A stretch of 64,000 nt of DNA from the NCBI RefSeq assembly GCF_017354945.1, contig NZ_CP071503.1, positions 3,534,001-3,598,000 of the forward strand, given 5' to 3'. How positions within the stretch are numbered: position 1 is the stretch's first letter; each line of letters starts with the position of its first letter. Under the pieces are notes generated by a model that saw nothing but the letters and a program-made list of their open reading frames with translations, did not search any database and was not told the DNA's origin. The position numbers and the translations under genes are program-made. Shown here piece after piece: positions 35,887-45,027 of this stretch. Source of the DNA: Shewanella avicenniae. GTDB taxonomy: Bacteria > Pseudomonadota > Gammaproteobacteria > Enterobacterales > Shewanellaceae.

Positions 35887-37047
35887 TCAGCAAGCTGCAA
35901 CAGCAGCGAGGCCCGCAGCGATATCATTCAGCAGGTCTTGCGGATCTTCAATACCGACCGACAGGCGGATCAGTGTCTCTTTAATGCCAGCTTCAGCGCG
36001 AGCTGCTGGCTCCATCGCACGATGGGTCATGGTGGCCGGAACTGCCACGAGGCTTTCCACCCCGCCTAAACTTTCCGCCACTGAAAAATAGTTAAGTGCG
36101 CTTAAAAATGCCGCCACTTCTTGCTCGCCACCCTTGAGCTCGAAACTCAGCATGGCACCAAAGCCTTTTTGTTGCTTGGCAGCGATCTCATGGCCGGGAT
36201 GCGATTTCAACCCTGGATAATATACCTTGTCTACTTGATCGCTGTTGCTTAATAACGCAACTATTTGTTCGGCGTTACTTTGATGCTCGCGAATGCGCAA
36301 TGACAAAGTGCGTAAACCACGCAGCGTGAGGTAACTGTCAAACGCGCCGCCGGTCAAGCCAAGGGTATTTGACCACCAGTGCAGTTGCTCAGACACCGCA
36401 GGATCTTTGGCAATGACGGCACCGCCAATCACATCGCTGTGACCATTGATGTATTTGGTGGTGGAGTGCACCACGATATCGGCACCCAAGGTCAACGGTT
36501 GTTGCAGCGCGGGGGATAAGAAGGTGTTATCCGCCACCAGCAGCGCACCAACCTTTTGGCATTCAGCGGCCATCGCCGCAATATCCACCACCCGCACTAA
36601 CGGGTTGGAAGGGGTTTCAATCCATACCATTTTTGGCGTTTGCGCAAAGGCTTGATTGACTGCATTGGCATCGGTTTGATCAACCACCAGCAGCTTAAAG
36701 CTGCCTTTCTTGGCCAGATTGGTGAACAAACGATAGCTGCCACCGTAACAATCGTGCGGCACTATCAATAGGTCGTTTGGCCCAAGCAAGCTGGTGACCA
36801 GCGTAATCGCCGCCATACCACTGGCAGTGATTACGCCCGGGCAACCTTGTTCTAATTCACCGAGCGCATCGCCGAGAATCGAACGGGTTGGGTTACCTGA
36901 ACGACTGTAATCAAACGCACGTGGATTTTTGTGGCCATCAAAGGCATAGTTAGTCGAAAGATAAATCGGCGGAACCACGGCCCCGTGCTGTGTATCGGAT
37001 TCAATCCCTTGACGGACAGCCGCTGTTGCTATTTTCCGCTGTGTCAT
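35887..37047 (-). CDS. metB: Cystathionine gamma-synthase
   Basis: PLP enzyme joining activated homoserine to cysteine to make cystathionine. The 386 residues equal E. coli MetB. Seen: AVVPPIYLSTNYAF, the substrate-binding YSRSGNPTRSILGD, ASGMAAI, DCYGGSYRLF, WIETPSNPLVRVVDIAA, ADNTFLSPALQQPL, HSTTKYINGHSDVIGG with the PLP lysine, and SLGGVESLVAVPATMTH. It is the first gene of metBL, with MetJ boxes directly upstream and metJ diverging from the same region. Confidence 0.97.
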   Translation of the reverse strand: MTQRKIATAAVRQGIESDTQHGAVVPPIYLSTNYAFDGHKNPRAFDYSRSGNPTRSILGDALGELEQGCPGVITASGMAAITLVTSLLGPNDLLIVPHDCYGGSYRLFTNLAKKGSFKLLVVDQTDANAVNQAFAQTPKMVWIETPSNPLVRVVDIAAMAAECQKVGALLVADNTFLSPALQQPLTLGADIVVHSTTKYINGHSDVIGGAVIAKDPAVSEQLHWWSNTLGLTGGAFDSYLTLRGLRTLSLRIREHQSNAEQIVALLSNSDQVDKVYYPGLKSHPGHEIAAKQQKGFGAMLSFELKGGEQEVAAFLSALNYFSVAESLGGVESLVAVPATMTHRAMEPAARAEAGIKETLIRLSVGIEDPQDLLNDIAAGLAAVAAC

Positions 37048-37072
37048 TTTCGACTCCTCTGCATGCGGTTCA

Positions 37073-37104
37073 ACATCTATAGATGTCTGGACGTCTAAAT
37101 TCTA
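37073..37104 (-). promoter_or_regulatory. MetJ operator (met boxes) of metBL
   Basis: Contiguous 8-bp units ACATCTAT, AGATGTCT, GGACGTCT, AAATTCTA; the central two match AGACGTCT best. They lie 26-57 bp upstream of the metB ATG. Confidence 0.82.
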
Positions 37105-37133
37105 CCAAGCTAACCACTATCGTCAATAGGCAT

Positions 37134-37165
37134 ATAGACGTTTAGACATCTAAAAGTATAGAATT
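37134..37165 (+). promoter_or_regulatory. MetJ operator (met boxes) of metJ
   Basis: Units ATAGACGT, TTAGACAT, CTAAAAGT, ATAGAATT form a second array in the metB-metJ divergent region, suggesting metJ autoregulation. Confidence 0.7.
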
Positions 37166-37260
37166 CTATCTATCCAACACAGTTTTTGCCTACCGACATT
37201 TGACTGGCTGCCTTTAGCGGTTAAAATCGGCGGCGAATTTAAGATATAGCAGGTGCAACG

Positions 37261-37575
37261 ATGACTGAATGGAACGGAGAATACATCAGCCCATACGCTG
37301 AGCACGGCAAGAAGAACGAACAAGTGAAAAAAATCACTGTATCGATTCCGCTCAAAGTGCTGAAGATTTTGACTGATGAGCGTACGCGCCGCCAAGTAAA
37401 CAATTTACGTCATGCCACCAACAGCGAACTGTTGTGTGAAGCCTTCCTGCATGCTTACACAGGTCAACCCTTACCGAACGATGGCGATCTATGTAAGGAT
37501 CAACCCGATAGTATTCCTGCCGATGCCAAACGTCTGATGGACGAAATGGGCATTGAATGGGAAGAGTTAGAATAA
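37261..37575 (+). CDS. metJ: Methionine repressor MetJ
   Basis: S-adenosylmethionine-dependent repressor of methionine genes. The 104-residue ribbon-helix-helix protein has the DNA-contacting strand [23 protein letters not shown] and the helix [27 protein letters not shown], then an acidic tail ending MGIEWEELE. This is nearly the whole E. coli MetJ sequence pattern and length. It diverges from metB, and three operator arrays for it are visible in this window (metF, metB, metJ). Confidence 0.98.
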   Translation: MTEWNGEYISPYAEHGKKNEQVKKITVSIPLKVLKILTDERTRRQVNNLRHATNSELLCEAFLHAYTGQPLPNDGDLCKDQPDSIPADAKRLMDEMGIEWEELE

Positions 37576-37631
37576 CGCTTGCCGTTAATCATTAAAGCGG
37601 TCTTTGACCGCTTTAATGCTTACTTATCATC

Positions 37632-38366
37632 ATGCAGTCACTTATCGACCCCACCACGCTGCTACTCGCCTCGCTGATTATCTTTTCTGGGGCTGTGGTA
37701 CAAAGCCTCATCGGCTTCGGCCTAGCCGTTGTCTCCGCACCGCTACTCTATATTGTTGACCCTGAATTGGTTCCTGTGCCAGTGATTTTAATGGGATTCA
37801 CTATCTCGTTACTCACGCTAGTGCGCGAACGCAGCCATCTTGAATTTAATGGCTTGCAATGGGGCTTAGTGGGGCGTATTCCCGGCGGCTTAATTGGCGC
37901 CACTTTATTATTGCTGGCACCGCAGCCTGTACTGGGCTTAATGATTGCCGCGATTGTGGCAATTGCGATTCTGCTCAATGTAAAGCACTACAGTATTGCG
38001 GTGAACCGAGTCACCATGTTTATCGCTGGTATCTTTTCGGGGATTTTTGGCACTATTGCTGGCATTGGCGGCCCACCAATGGCGCTGCTGCTTACGGGGC
38101 GTGATGCGGGTAAGTTTCGTGCGGCACTGTCGGCCTTTTTTGCGCTTGCGAGTTTGCTCAGCCTGCTGATCTTATTGTGCGTTGGCAAACTACATTGGCA
38201 CCATCTATTACTGGCATTGGTGCTCGTCCCAGCGGTATTTATCGGATTTTGGGTGTCGAATTTTATCGTGCCTTATATTGACCGGCGCCGCACACGTCAA
38301 TTTACGCTTGCGCTTTGTAGCCTCAACGTCTTGGTATTAACAGTTAAATCCTGTTTAAGCTGGTAA
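37632..38366 (+). CDS. TauE/SafE (TSUP) family anion permease
   Basis: A 244-residue inner-membrane protein with about seven to eight hydrophobic helices. TSUP hallmarks are the repeated AVVQSLIGFGLAVVSAPLLYIVDPELVPVPVIL near the N-terminus and GIFGTIAGIGGPPMALLL in the second half. TSUP proteins move sulfite, sulfonates or other organic and sulfur anions. It sits between metJ and the psr operon, so export of sulfite or a related product would fit, but the substrate cannot be read from sequence. The start follows a short 56-bp gap after metJ. Confidence 0.85.
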   Translation: MQSLIDPTTLLLASLIIFSGAVVQSLIGFGLAVVSAPLLYIVDPELVPVPVILMGFTISLLTLVRERSHLEFNGLQWGLVGRIPGGLIGATLLLLAPQPVLGLMIAAIVAIAILLNVKHYSIAVNRVTMFIAGIFSGIFGTIAGIGGPPMALLLTGRDAGKFRAALSAFFALASLLSLLILLCVGKLHWHHLLLALVLVPAVFIGFWVSNFIVPYIDRRRTRQFTLALCSLNVLVLTVKSCLSW

Positions 38367-38371
38367 AAAAA

Positions 38372-38391
38372 GAGCCCGCAATGGCGGGCTC
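38372..38391 (-). terminator. Terminator of psrABC
   Basis: GAGCCCGC-aatg-GCGGGCTC, followed on the minus strand by TTTTTTTACC, 68 bp past the psrC stop. It also separates the convergent TSUP gene. Confidence 0.82.
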
Positions 38392-38459
38392 AAAGACGCT
38401 AACAACCACAACTAACTTAGCTTGCGTTTCACGGATGTCGCTTTTAACTGACGCGGCGC

Positions 38460-39392
38460 TTAACTGATATAGCTTTGACCGGCATACAAAATGAAGTGCC
38501 GCAGTGCCAATACTCCGGTCAAACTGGCGCAGGCCGCTAATACGGTCACGCCTTTGCCATGACGCAGCTCGGCAGGGAGTAACCGTGATAACAGCGGAAT
38601 ACCAAAGCCCACCCCAACCACCAGCGCCCAGAACACTACTGCCCATTGGCCCGTGGTCAGTGACGCCAGCGCCGATGCTGCCGCACCACCTTTGAAGTAC
38701 AGCGCGGAGAACAGCATCAGCAGAAACAGCATCTCGATACCCACAACAGGCAGCTCAACCCTATGCAAGCCACTGATTTCGGCGCTATGGCTATCGGTTT
38801 TAAACCAAATCAATGCGACTAAGGCATTGGCCGCTGCACCTGCAGAAATCCCTGACACCAAGAACAGCGCCGGTAAAATTGCGGTATTGAGCATCGGGTA
38901 CACATTCATGGCAGAGATCAAAAAGCCAGTGTAAGCGCCCACCACAATCCCTAAGCCAAACAGCAACACTTCCAGCGGTTTGCGCCATCCAAGCAACGCC
39001 TCGGCAACTCCGCCCAATAGCGGCCAGTTGGCTAATGGCGCACGGAATACCAGCAGCGCATAGGCAAAGGTCAGCGGAATGTAGAGCAGCAGTGCAATCA
39101 CCCCAATCGACATCACTGAGCTGAGATTGTAGTTAATCAAAATCAGCCAGAAGTGGAACGGTTTGGTCAGGTCAAACACCAAACACAGCATGCCTAAACA
39201 GATCGCCAGCGGTGCCACCAGTGCCGCCGCTTTGATAATTGGGCTTTCAAACTGTTCGCCTTTGGCCCAGCGTAGCGCCAATGCCACCATGACCGCCCCA
39301 GCGGACAACCCCGCCAGAAACAGATAGACCGCGATTACCCAGTGCCAAGTCACCGGATCATATTGGCTCATGTCGCCCCAAATATTGTTCAT
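38460..39392 (-). CDS. psrC: Polysulfide/thiosulfate reductase membrane anchor, NrfD/PsrC family
   Basis: Integral quinol-oxidising subunit that feeds electrons to PsrB and PsrA. From the ATG at 39392 it has 310 residues with about eight TM helices, starting WHWVIAVYLFLAGLSAGAVMVALAL, the NrfD N-terminal signature. PFHFWLILINYNLSSVMSIGV and LFLVSGISAGAAANAL also fit. The ATG overlaps the psrB stop (ATGA), and AGGAGGAATCGC precedes it, so the long upstream extension of the frame is not used. Confidence 0.93.
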   Translation of the reverse strand: MNNIWGDMSQYDPVTWHWVIAVYLFLAGLSAGAVMVALALRWAKGEQFESPIIKAAALVAPLAICLGMLCLVFDLTKPFHFWLILINYNLSSVMSIGVIALLLYIPLTFAYALLVFRAPLANWPLLGGVAEALLGWRKPLEVLLFGLGIVVGAYTGFLISAMNVYPMLNTAILPALFLVSGISAGAAANALVALIWFKTDSHSAEISGLHRVELPVVGIEMLFLLMLFSALYFKGGAAASALASLTTGQWAVVFWALVVGVGFGIPLLSRLLPAELRHGKGVTVLAACASLTGVLALRHFILYAGQSYIS

Positions 39393-39961
39393 GATGCGAT
39401 TCCTCCTTTTTTGGCGGGAATTCGATACACCCGAGGCTCTGCGCCCAGATGGACTTTGTCGCGGTAAGTTGCGCGAGTTGCGATGATTTGTGCCACTTCG
39501 GAGCTGGCATCGTTGGCATCGCCAAACACCAAGGCGTTGGTTGGACACACGGTCACGCAAGCCGGTTGTTCACCGCGTTTCAGGCGTGTATCGGTACAGA
39601 AGTTACATTTATCGGCTACCCGAGTGACAGGGTTCATAAAGCGCACTTTGTAGGTACACGCCGCCACGCAGTATTGGCAACCCACGCACTTATCTTTGTT
39701 GATGGTGATAATGCCATCATCATTGCGATAGGCTGCGCCAGTTGGGCAAACCTTGATACAAGCGGCATCCTCACATTGTTGGCAGGAGATGCGCGCATAG
39801 CTGTAGTGCAGATTAGGCATCTCACCAAAGGGGCCTTCAACGCGCACTTGCAATCTTGCTACGCCATCGGGCACATCGTTTTCAGTACGGCAGGCGACAT
39901 TACACGCCTGACAGCCGATGCATTTGTTTTCGTCATGCACCATGACATATCGCTTATTCAT
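39389..39961 (-). CDS. psrB: Polysulfide/thiosulfate reductase iron-sulfur subunit
   Basis: Electron-transfer subunit with four [4Fe-4S] clusters. The 190 residues show CIGCQACNVAC (12-27 region), CQQCEDAACIKVCPTG, CVGCQYCVAACTY and CNFCTDTRLKRGEQPACVTVCP. There is no signal peptide, so it probably crosses the membrane with the Tat-targeted PsrA. It lies 12 bp after psrA and overlaps psrC by 4 bp. GGGGAGGCC precedes the ATG. Confidence 0.95.
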   Translation of the reverse strand: MNKRYVMVHDENKCIGCQACNVACRTENDVPDGVARLQVRVEGPFGEMPNLHYSYARISCQQCEDAACIKVCPTGAAYRNDDGIITINKDKCVGCQYCVAACTYKVRFMNPVTRVADKCNFCTDTRLKRGEQPACVTVCPTNALVFGDANDASSEVAQIIATRATYRDKVHLGAEPRVYRIPAKKGGIAS

Positions 39962-39973
39962 GTTGGCCTCCCC

Positions 39974-42253
39974 TTATGCCTTTTCCAATTTCACGCCGGT
40001 GGTATGGACACACATACCGCTAATAGGCGCTGTTTGGTGAGGTAGCAAATTACCGCAGTGGATCCCCTTACCTGTGGCACGGGTGAGTTCGCGGTTCTTC
40101 GAGCCAAAGCCCATGTAGGCAAAAACCGTATCGGGACGTATGCCCTTGGTGACCAATGCCTTGCCCTCTTCACTGCCAGCACTTGAGGTCAGCCGAATCT
40201 TATCGCCATCGGCAATACCGCGTGCGGCTGCCGTTTTGGGATGGATCCACACCGCGTTGTCAGACATTAAGTTGGCCAGCATCGGCACATTGTGCGTGGC
40301 ACCGTTGGTGTGTACCGCGACTTTGCCTTGAATAAAGTAGAGCTCATCGGGTTGCTTGAGGGTGACATCACGGAAGACGATGTTGCCGCGTCCAGCAACA
40401 AGGGCTTCAACCGTGTCGGAGTACAGCTCAATTTTGCCGCTTGGAGTTTTAAATTTCAGATGCGAGCCATAACTGCCATCGTCGTCAGCCGCGATAGCAG
40501 TGGCAAATTCCGCAGTAAAGTCGGCCACCATTTTTGGTTCGCGCAGCATCAGCGGCTTACCAAAACTGACATAACCCTCTGTTTTAATGCGCTTCAGTAA
40601 CGCATAATCTTTATGGACTTGGGCTAGTTGCAGAGTATGAATATCGTCCCATGGATAATAGTCTTGATACCCCAATTTGATGCCTAATTCGCGGAAGATC
40701 TGCCACGCTGGCTTGGTATCGCCAATCACCTCAACCACTTGTTGGCGCACATAATAGGCAGGGTTCTTACCTGACTTATCGGCAATCTCTTCATCCCGCT
40801 CCAGATAGGTTGACTCAGGCAGCATATAATCAGCGTAAGCCGCGGTTTCGCTGATATACAGATCGCAGGCCACCACCAGATCGAGCCCTTTGAGCACTTT
40901 TTCGATGCGCGCTCTGTCGGTCATGGTTTGCATTGGATTGGTACGCGCCATAATCCAGCCATGGATTGGATAAGGCTTGCCCGTTTCAAAGGTATCGAGA
41001 ATCGATTGATACACCCCGCCCATGCTGGCAACGAGGCTGAATTGTTTATCGTAGGTGTCGATCCGTTCAGCAGTCGGACTTGGGATTTTCACCCCAGGTT
41101 TTGCCAGACTCGGGGCCACATCAGCACCGGCAAACTTGTTGTAAGTTTTGGCTTTTTTACCGGCATAAATGCCGCCTTTACGCTCAAAGTTGCCAATCAA
41201 CACGTTGGCGGCATAGATGGCGCGGCGCAGTTCAAACTCTTCTGGCGTAAAGGTATTGCGGTGACCAAAATCGACCACCGCATGGGGTGCAGCTTTGGCC
41301 AGCTCATGGGCAATACGGCGAATGTCCTTGGCCGACACATCGGTTAAGCTTGCCGCCCATTCAGGGGTGTAGTCACGCATCTGCGCTGCAAACTGTTCAA
41401 AGCCCGCGACATAACGTTCAACAAAGGCTTTGTCGTAAAGATTATCGGCAATCAGCACATGGTTCAGCGCCAATGCGATGGCAATATCACTGCCGGGTTT
41501 GACCGGATACCATTCGTCCGCTTTGGAGGCGACCACTGAAAACCGCGGATCAAACACCACTAGTTTGGCGCTTTTCTCCATCTGCGCCTTCATCAACCCG
41601 CGGGTTTCCGACATGTTGATGCCTTCGTAAAGGTTATGGCCAAAGTTGATAATGTATTTGCTGTTGCCAAGATCGCGTTTGACCTTAGTGCCAAACATCA
41701 CTTGCGCTGCGACACCATAAGCACCGGGGCAAAGCGAGAAGTGAGTAAAGGTATTGGGGCTGCCGTAGGCTTTGGCGAGATCAAACACATAGCCATGCTC
41801 AGAGCCAGATTTAGACGAAAACACCACGCTTTCTGCGCCATGTTGTTGCTTGATCTGCTGCATTTTTTCAGCAATTTCGGCGTAGGCTTGCTCCCAGGAG
41901 ATCTCTTGCCACTTACCTTCGCCACGCTCGCCGACACGCTTCAATGGCTTCACAATCCGCTGTGGATCGTAGAGTAAGCTGTGCCCAGCACCACCACGGG
42001 CGCACACCTTACCGCCAAAGGATTTGGCCGCTTTATTGCCTTCAATAAAGACGGTTTTGCCATCGACCACTCTGGCCGAAATTGGACAGCGAGTTGAACA
42101 CATTTCACACATGCTATTGACGGCGGTTGCACTGCCTTTGAGTGGCTCAGCGCCCATTGCGGCAATGGAGCCGGGCAGCCCCCCTGAAAATGCACAAGCC
42201 GCCCCACTGGCTCCTGCGCCTTTCAGAAAGGCCCTTCGATCAAGCTTAATCAT
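39974..42253 (-). CDS. psrA: Polysulfide/thiosulfate reductase catalytic molybdopterin subunit
   Basis: Periplasmic Mo-bisPGD enzyme of the PsrA/PhsA type that reduces polysulfide or thiosulfate to sulfide in anaerobic respiration. The 759 residues begin with a Tat signal (DRRAFLKGAGASG). An FeS0 cluster follows (C49, C52, C56, C84), and THFSLCPGAYG supplies C175 as the likely Mo ligand, as in PsrA/PhsA. The C-terminal molybdopterin-binding domain ends near KGIHCGNLLPHQTAPISGMCVHTTGV. In S. oneidensis the homologous operon is required for sulfur and thiosulfate respiration. PhsA is the alternative name. Confidence 0.93.
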   Translation of the reverse strand: MIKLDRRAFLKGAGASGAACAFSGGLPGSIAAMGAEPLKGSATAVNSMCEMCSTRCPISARVVDGKTVFIEGNKAAKSFGGKVCARGGAGHSLLYDPQRIVKPLKRVGERGEGKWQEISWEQAYAEIAEKMQQIKQQHGAESVVFSSKSGSEHGYVFDLAKAYGSPNTFTHFSLCPGAYGVAAQVMFGTKVKRDLGNSKYIINFGHNLYEGINMSETRGLMKAQMEKSAKLVVFDPRFSVVASKADEWYPVKPGSDIAIALALNHVLIADNLYDKAFVERYVAGFEQFAAQMRDYTPEWAASLTDVSAKDIRRIAHELAKAAPHAVVDFGHRNTFTPEEFELRRAIYAANVLIGNFERKGGIYAGKKAKTYNKFAGADVAPSLAKPGVKIPSPTAERIDTYDKQFSLVASMGGVYQSILDTFETGKPYPIHGWIMARTNPMQTMTDRARIEKVLKGLDLVVACDLYISETAAYADYMLPESTYLERDEEIADKSGKNPAYYVRQQVVEVIGDTKPAWQIFRELGIKLGYQDYYPWDDIHTLQLAQVHKDYALLKRIKTEGYVSFGKPLMLREPKMVADFTAEFATAIAADDDGSYGSHLKFKTPSGKIELYSDTVEALVAGRGNIVFRDVTLKQPDELYFIQGKVAVHTNGATHNVPMLANLMSDNAVWIHPKTAAARGIADGDKIRLTSSAGSEEGKALVTKGIRPDTVFAYMGFGSKNRELTRATGKGIHCGNLLPHQTAPISGMCVHTTGVKLEKA

Positions 42254-42817
42254 GGTTAACCTCCAACATCTTCCTCAGAAGATGAGTCGCTCACTTTTGA
42301 ATTTTGCTTCGGTAACTTACGCAGTTACCTGTGTATTCGAGCGTATTGTTAATCCACTCAGAAATTATCGGTATTGTGGTAAACCACAATGGTGAAATGA
42401 CTGTGATCTAACACACTAGGCTATTTCACAGAATTGATTTAAATGTGAACGAAATAACATTTTAAATTAATGTTAAATCCAACCAATTTTATTTTCGCTG
42501 GCAATCTTTTTTATTGCGCCATTTTCACAAATGTTAACTTGGTCACTATTAAAAAATGCCATTAAGCCTGGGTATATTTATTTATCATGAATTATTAAAG
42601 TTATTTCATCTTAATGATTTTACTAGATTTATTAATTCATAAAATTCTTATCAATTAGATTTTTTTCAATGAAATTTTTATCAATTAGAAAAATTTCATG
42701 AAAGTGATCAGCCTCAAATCTTCACATTTATACCTTTGCTAAATTGTTAACCGTTAAAAAAACAAAAATTCATTTCGCTAAAGAAATGAGCATTAAAATA
42801 CGCAATATGAGGACTCG
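42254..42817. promoter_or_regulatory. Divergent control region between psrA and the tetrathionate reductase cluster
   Basis: A 564-bp AT-rich gap without a gene. Visible elements: a perfect 18-bp palindrome ATTGTGGTAAACCACAAT (42373-42390); a CRP-like site TGTGA-N6-ACACT at 42402-42417 (8 of 10 consensus positions); and two copies of TTATCAATTAGA (42648-42659 and 42678-42689) exactly 30 bp apart with similar flanks. The first two lie nearer psrA; the repeat pair lies about 130-170 bp before the cytochrome gene. Confidence 0.5.
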
Positions 42818-43144
42818 ATGATGAAAACTAAACTCCAGCTTGGTGTGGTATTGCTGGCCGCTTTATTCGCTGTTGGCGCAACCGCGGCGGAAGGTGGAAA
42901 CCCTAAAAAGGGCAAACATCTCTACAAAAAAGAGTGCAAAGTTTGCCATAGCAAAAGTGACGCCGCAGGGGAGATCACCCCAATGAGCAAAACCATGGCG
43001 CAATGGGACCGTTTCTTTGACAAAGACAAGCACGGCGCTAAACCCGAAGTGTTTGAAAAACTGTCAGAGCAAGATATCAAGGATATTCAACAGTTCCTGT
43101 ATGACCATGCGGTGGACTCAGCACAACCACAAACGTGTGGTTAA
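42818..43144 (+). CDS. Periplasmic monoheme c-type cytochrome
   Basis: A 108-residue class I cytochrome c. It has a signal peptide (about 1-24, cleavage after ATAA or TAA-EGG), heme motif CKVCH (C40-H44), and a likely axial Met in EITPMSKTMAQW. The C-terminal helix (EQDIKDIQQFLYDHAVDSA) and a terminal Cys follow. It is the first gene of the cluster with the DUF3373 barrel and the octaheme reductase, and would shuttle electrons to the latter. In S. oneidensis the same three-gene order precedes the octaheme tetrathionate reductase. The ribosome site GAGG precedes tandem ATGs. Confidence 0.93.
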   Translation: MMKTKLQLGVVLLAALFAVGATAAEGGNPKKGKHLYKKECKVCHSKSDAAGEITPMSKTMAQWDRFFDKDKHGAKPEVFEKLSEQDIKDIQQFLYDHAVDSAQPQTCG

Positions 43145-43266
43145 GCCAAACCACGCTAGTTCGTCACCCACACCAATTTAATTGAAGGCAGTAAAAAATA
43201 ATGGGGCTCAGCCTCAGGGACACTTGCTGCCTAAAAAAGACCGGATCACCGGTCAGGAGAGAGAAT

Positions 43267-44994
43267 ATGCGCACTCTTGTCGCGATTGTTGTTGCACAGG
43301 CGTTAGGGTTATCCGTGATGGCTGCCCCTGCTGTTTATGCCGCCGATCAACAGGATTCTGCCAAAATTGCCGAGTTGAAAAAGCAGCTGGCGGATCTTAC
43401 CGAGGAGTTAGAAGATCTGACGACTCGCGTCTCGAAAAACGAACGCCATAGCGCTACCGACCGCATCGTACTGAGCGGCGATTTCCGCGTGAAAGCACAC
43501 TCATTGCATTACCAAAACGTGACCTGGAATCCTGCGATTGCAGTGAACTTCAGTGATTTTGGTATGCGCGCTATGGCAGGTGAATATGGCAATCCTATGG
43601 ATGCTAACTCACCGCTAGGCAAGATGATGACCGCCAATCCCGATCTGGCCATGGCGTTTCAGAGCGGCATGTTGCAAGGGGTGATGCCGTACGTTTTAGC
43701 CAACCCAGAAACCCAAGATATCGATAATGATCTGCTGTACACCACTCGGTTACGCCTCAACCTCAAGGCAAAAGTGTGGGACAACGTCGACTTTGCTGGC
43801 CGCCTGAGCATGTACAAAAACTGGGGTGATAGCACTGGCGTGCAAGTGTTTGATTCTTGGCGTTCATTCTCAATGGATGGCACCAACTCGGGTAACACAT
43901 CCGGCGATTGGTTGCGGGTAGAACGCGCCTACTTTGACTGGCGTGATATCGGCGGTTCCCCCTTCTATTTATCGATTGGTCGTCGTCCATCTACTTATGG
44001 TCCTCCTAGCCAATACCGTGAAAACGAACTGCGTGGCGGCACCCCATCTGGCCACTTAGTTAACTTCAACTTTGATGGTTTGACCTTAGGTTACAAACTG
44101 GGTGAATTGCTTGATGTTGAAGGCATGGTTGTGCGCTTCTGCTACGGCCAAGGCTTTGAATCACAATGGGGCAATGGCGAACTGTTTGGCGACACTGTCA
44201 CCAAAGATACCCACCTGGGTGGCTTTAACATTGACGTGATTAACGATGGCAACCACTTCCTGCAGTTAACCTTGTTTGGCGCCAAAGACATCAACGATGG
44301 CTTCAAAGGCACTATCGCCTTCCCTAACCAATTGGCCAGCATTTTTGCGCCAACCATGTATCAAGATCTGCAAAAGTTCGACAGCTTCAACTTTGTGACT
44401 CGCGTACAACCAAGTGGTGTGATTGGCGATATGTACTTGGGCGGCATCGGCTATGCCTACGAATCCGATGACGAACAGAAGTTTTTCGCCTCCTTTGGTT
44501 GGACCCAAACCAACGGTAACGGCAACGCCGGGATGTTTGGTGGCATGTTGTCTGACGCCGTATTCACTGCCGAGTTAAACGCTGACGGTACTGAAATCAT
44601 TATGAGCCCAGCTACCGCCGACGATGACAGCAGCCACAACGGTTACGGGGTGTATGTGGGCATGCAGATCCCTGCACCTTACGGCAAAGTAGGCCTTGAG
44701 TATAACTACGGTTCTAAATACTGGACCCCATTCACTCAAGCGCAAGACGACCCTATCGGCAGCAAGTTAGCCACCCGTGGCCACGTGGTTGAAGGCTACT
44801 ACATCTTTGATGTGAATCCGAAGATGTTCATCAAGCTGGCTGGCCTGTATTACGACTATGACTACACCGGCAGTGGCACCCCAGTGGGTGCGCCGCAAAA
44901 AGTGAGCGATGTCATCGCTGGGCGCGCTTACTCACTGCTGCCTGTGGTTGATAAGGCATACGACGTGAACGCCTCACTCACCGTGAACTTCTAA
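43267..44994 (+). CDS. DUF3373 outer-membrane beta-barrel protein
   Basis: A 575-residue protein with a signal peptide (MRTLVAIVVAQALGLSVMAA, cleavage near VYA-AD). A short coiled coil follows (about 28-60, KIAELKKQLADLTEELEDLTTRV), then a long barrel of aromatic-rich strands ending in AYDVNASLTVNF with the terminal Phe of outer-membrane proteins. DUF3373 has no settled function. Its fixed place between a monoheme cytochrome and the octaheme reductase suggests a porin for the substrate, or a sheath for electron transfer across the outer membrane. The ATG at 43267 follows AGGAGAGAGA; the frame is open 22 codons upstream without a signal. Confidence 0.85.
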   Translation: MRTLVAIVVAQALGLSVMAAPAVYAADQQDSAKIAELKKQLADLTEELEDLTTRVSKNERHSATDRIVLSGDFRVKAHSLHYQNVTWNPAIAVNFSDFGMRAMAGEYGNPMDANSPLGKMMTANPDLAMAFQSGMLQGVMPYVLANPETQDIDNDLLYTTRLRLNLKAKVWDNVDFAGRLSMYKNWGDSTGVQVFDSWRSFSMDGTNSGNTSGDWLRVERAYFDWRDIGGSPFYLSIGRRPSTYGPPSQYRENELRGGTPSGHLVNFNFDGLTLGYKLGELLDVEGMVVRFCYGQGFESQWGNGELFGDTVTKDTHLGGFNIDVINDGNHFLQLTLFGAKDINDGFKGTIAFPNQLASIFAPTMYQDLQKFDSFNFVTRVQPSGVIGDMYLGGIGYAYESDDEQKFFASFGWTQTNGNGNAGMFGGMLSDAVFTAELNADGTEIIMSPATADDDSSHNGYGVYVGMQIPAPYGKVGLEYNYGSKYWTPFTQAQDDPIGSKLATRGHVVEGYYIFDVNPKMFIKLAGLYYDYDYTGSGTPVGAPQKVSDVIAGRAYSLLPVVDKAYDVNASLTVNF

Positions 44995-45027
44995 TCGAGC
45001 GCCTCGGTTCGCCGAGGCAGGAGCAAC

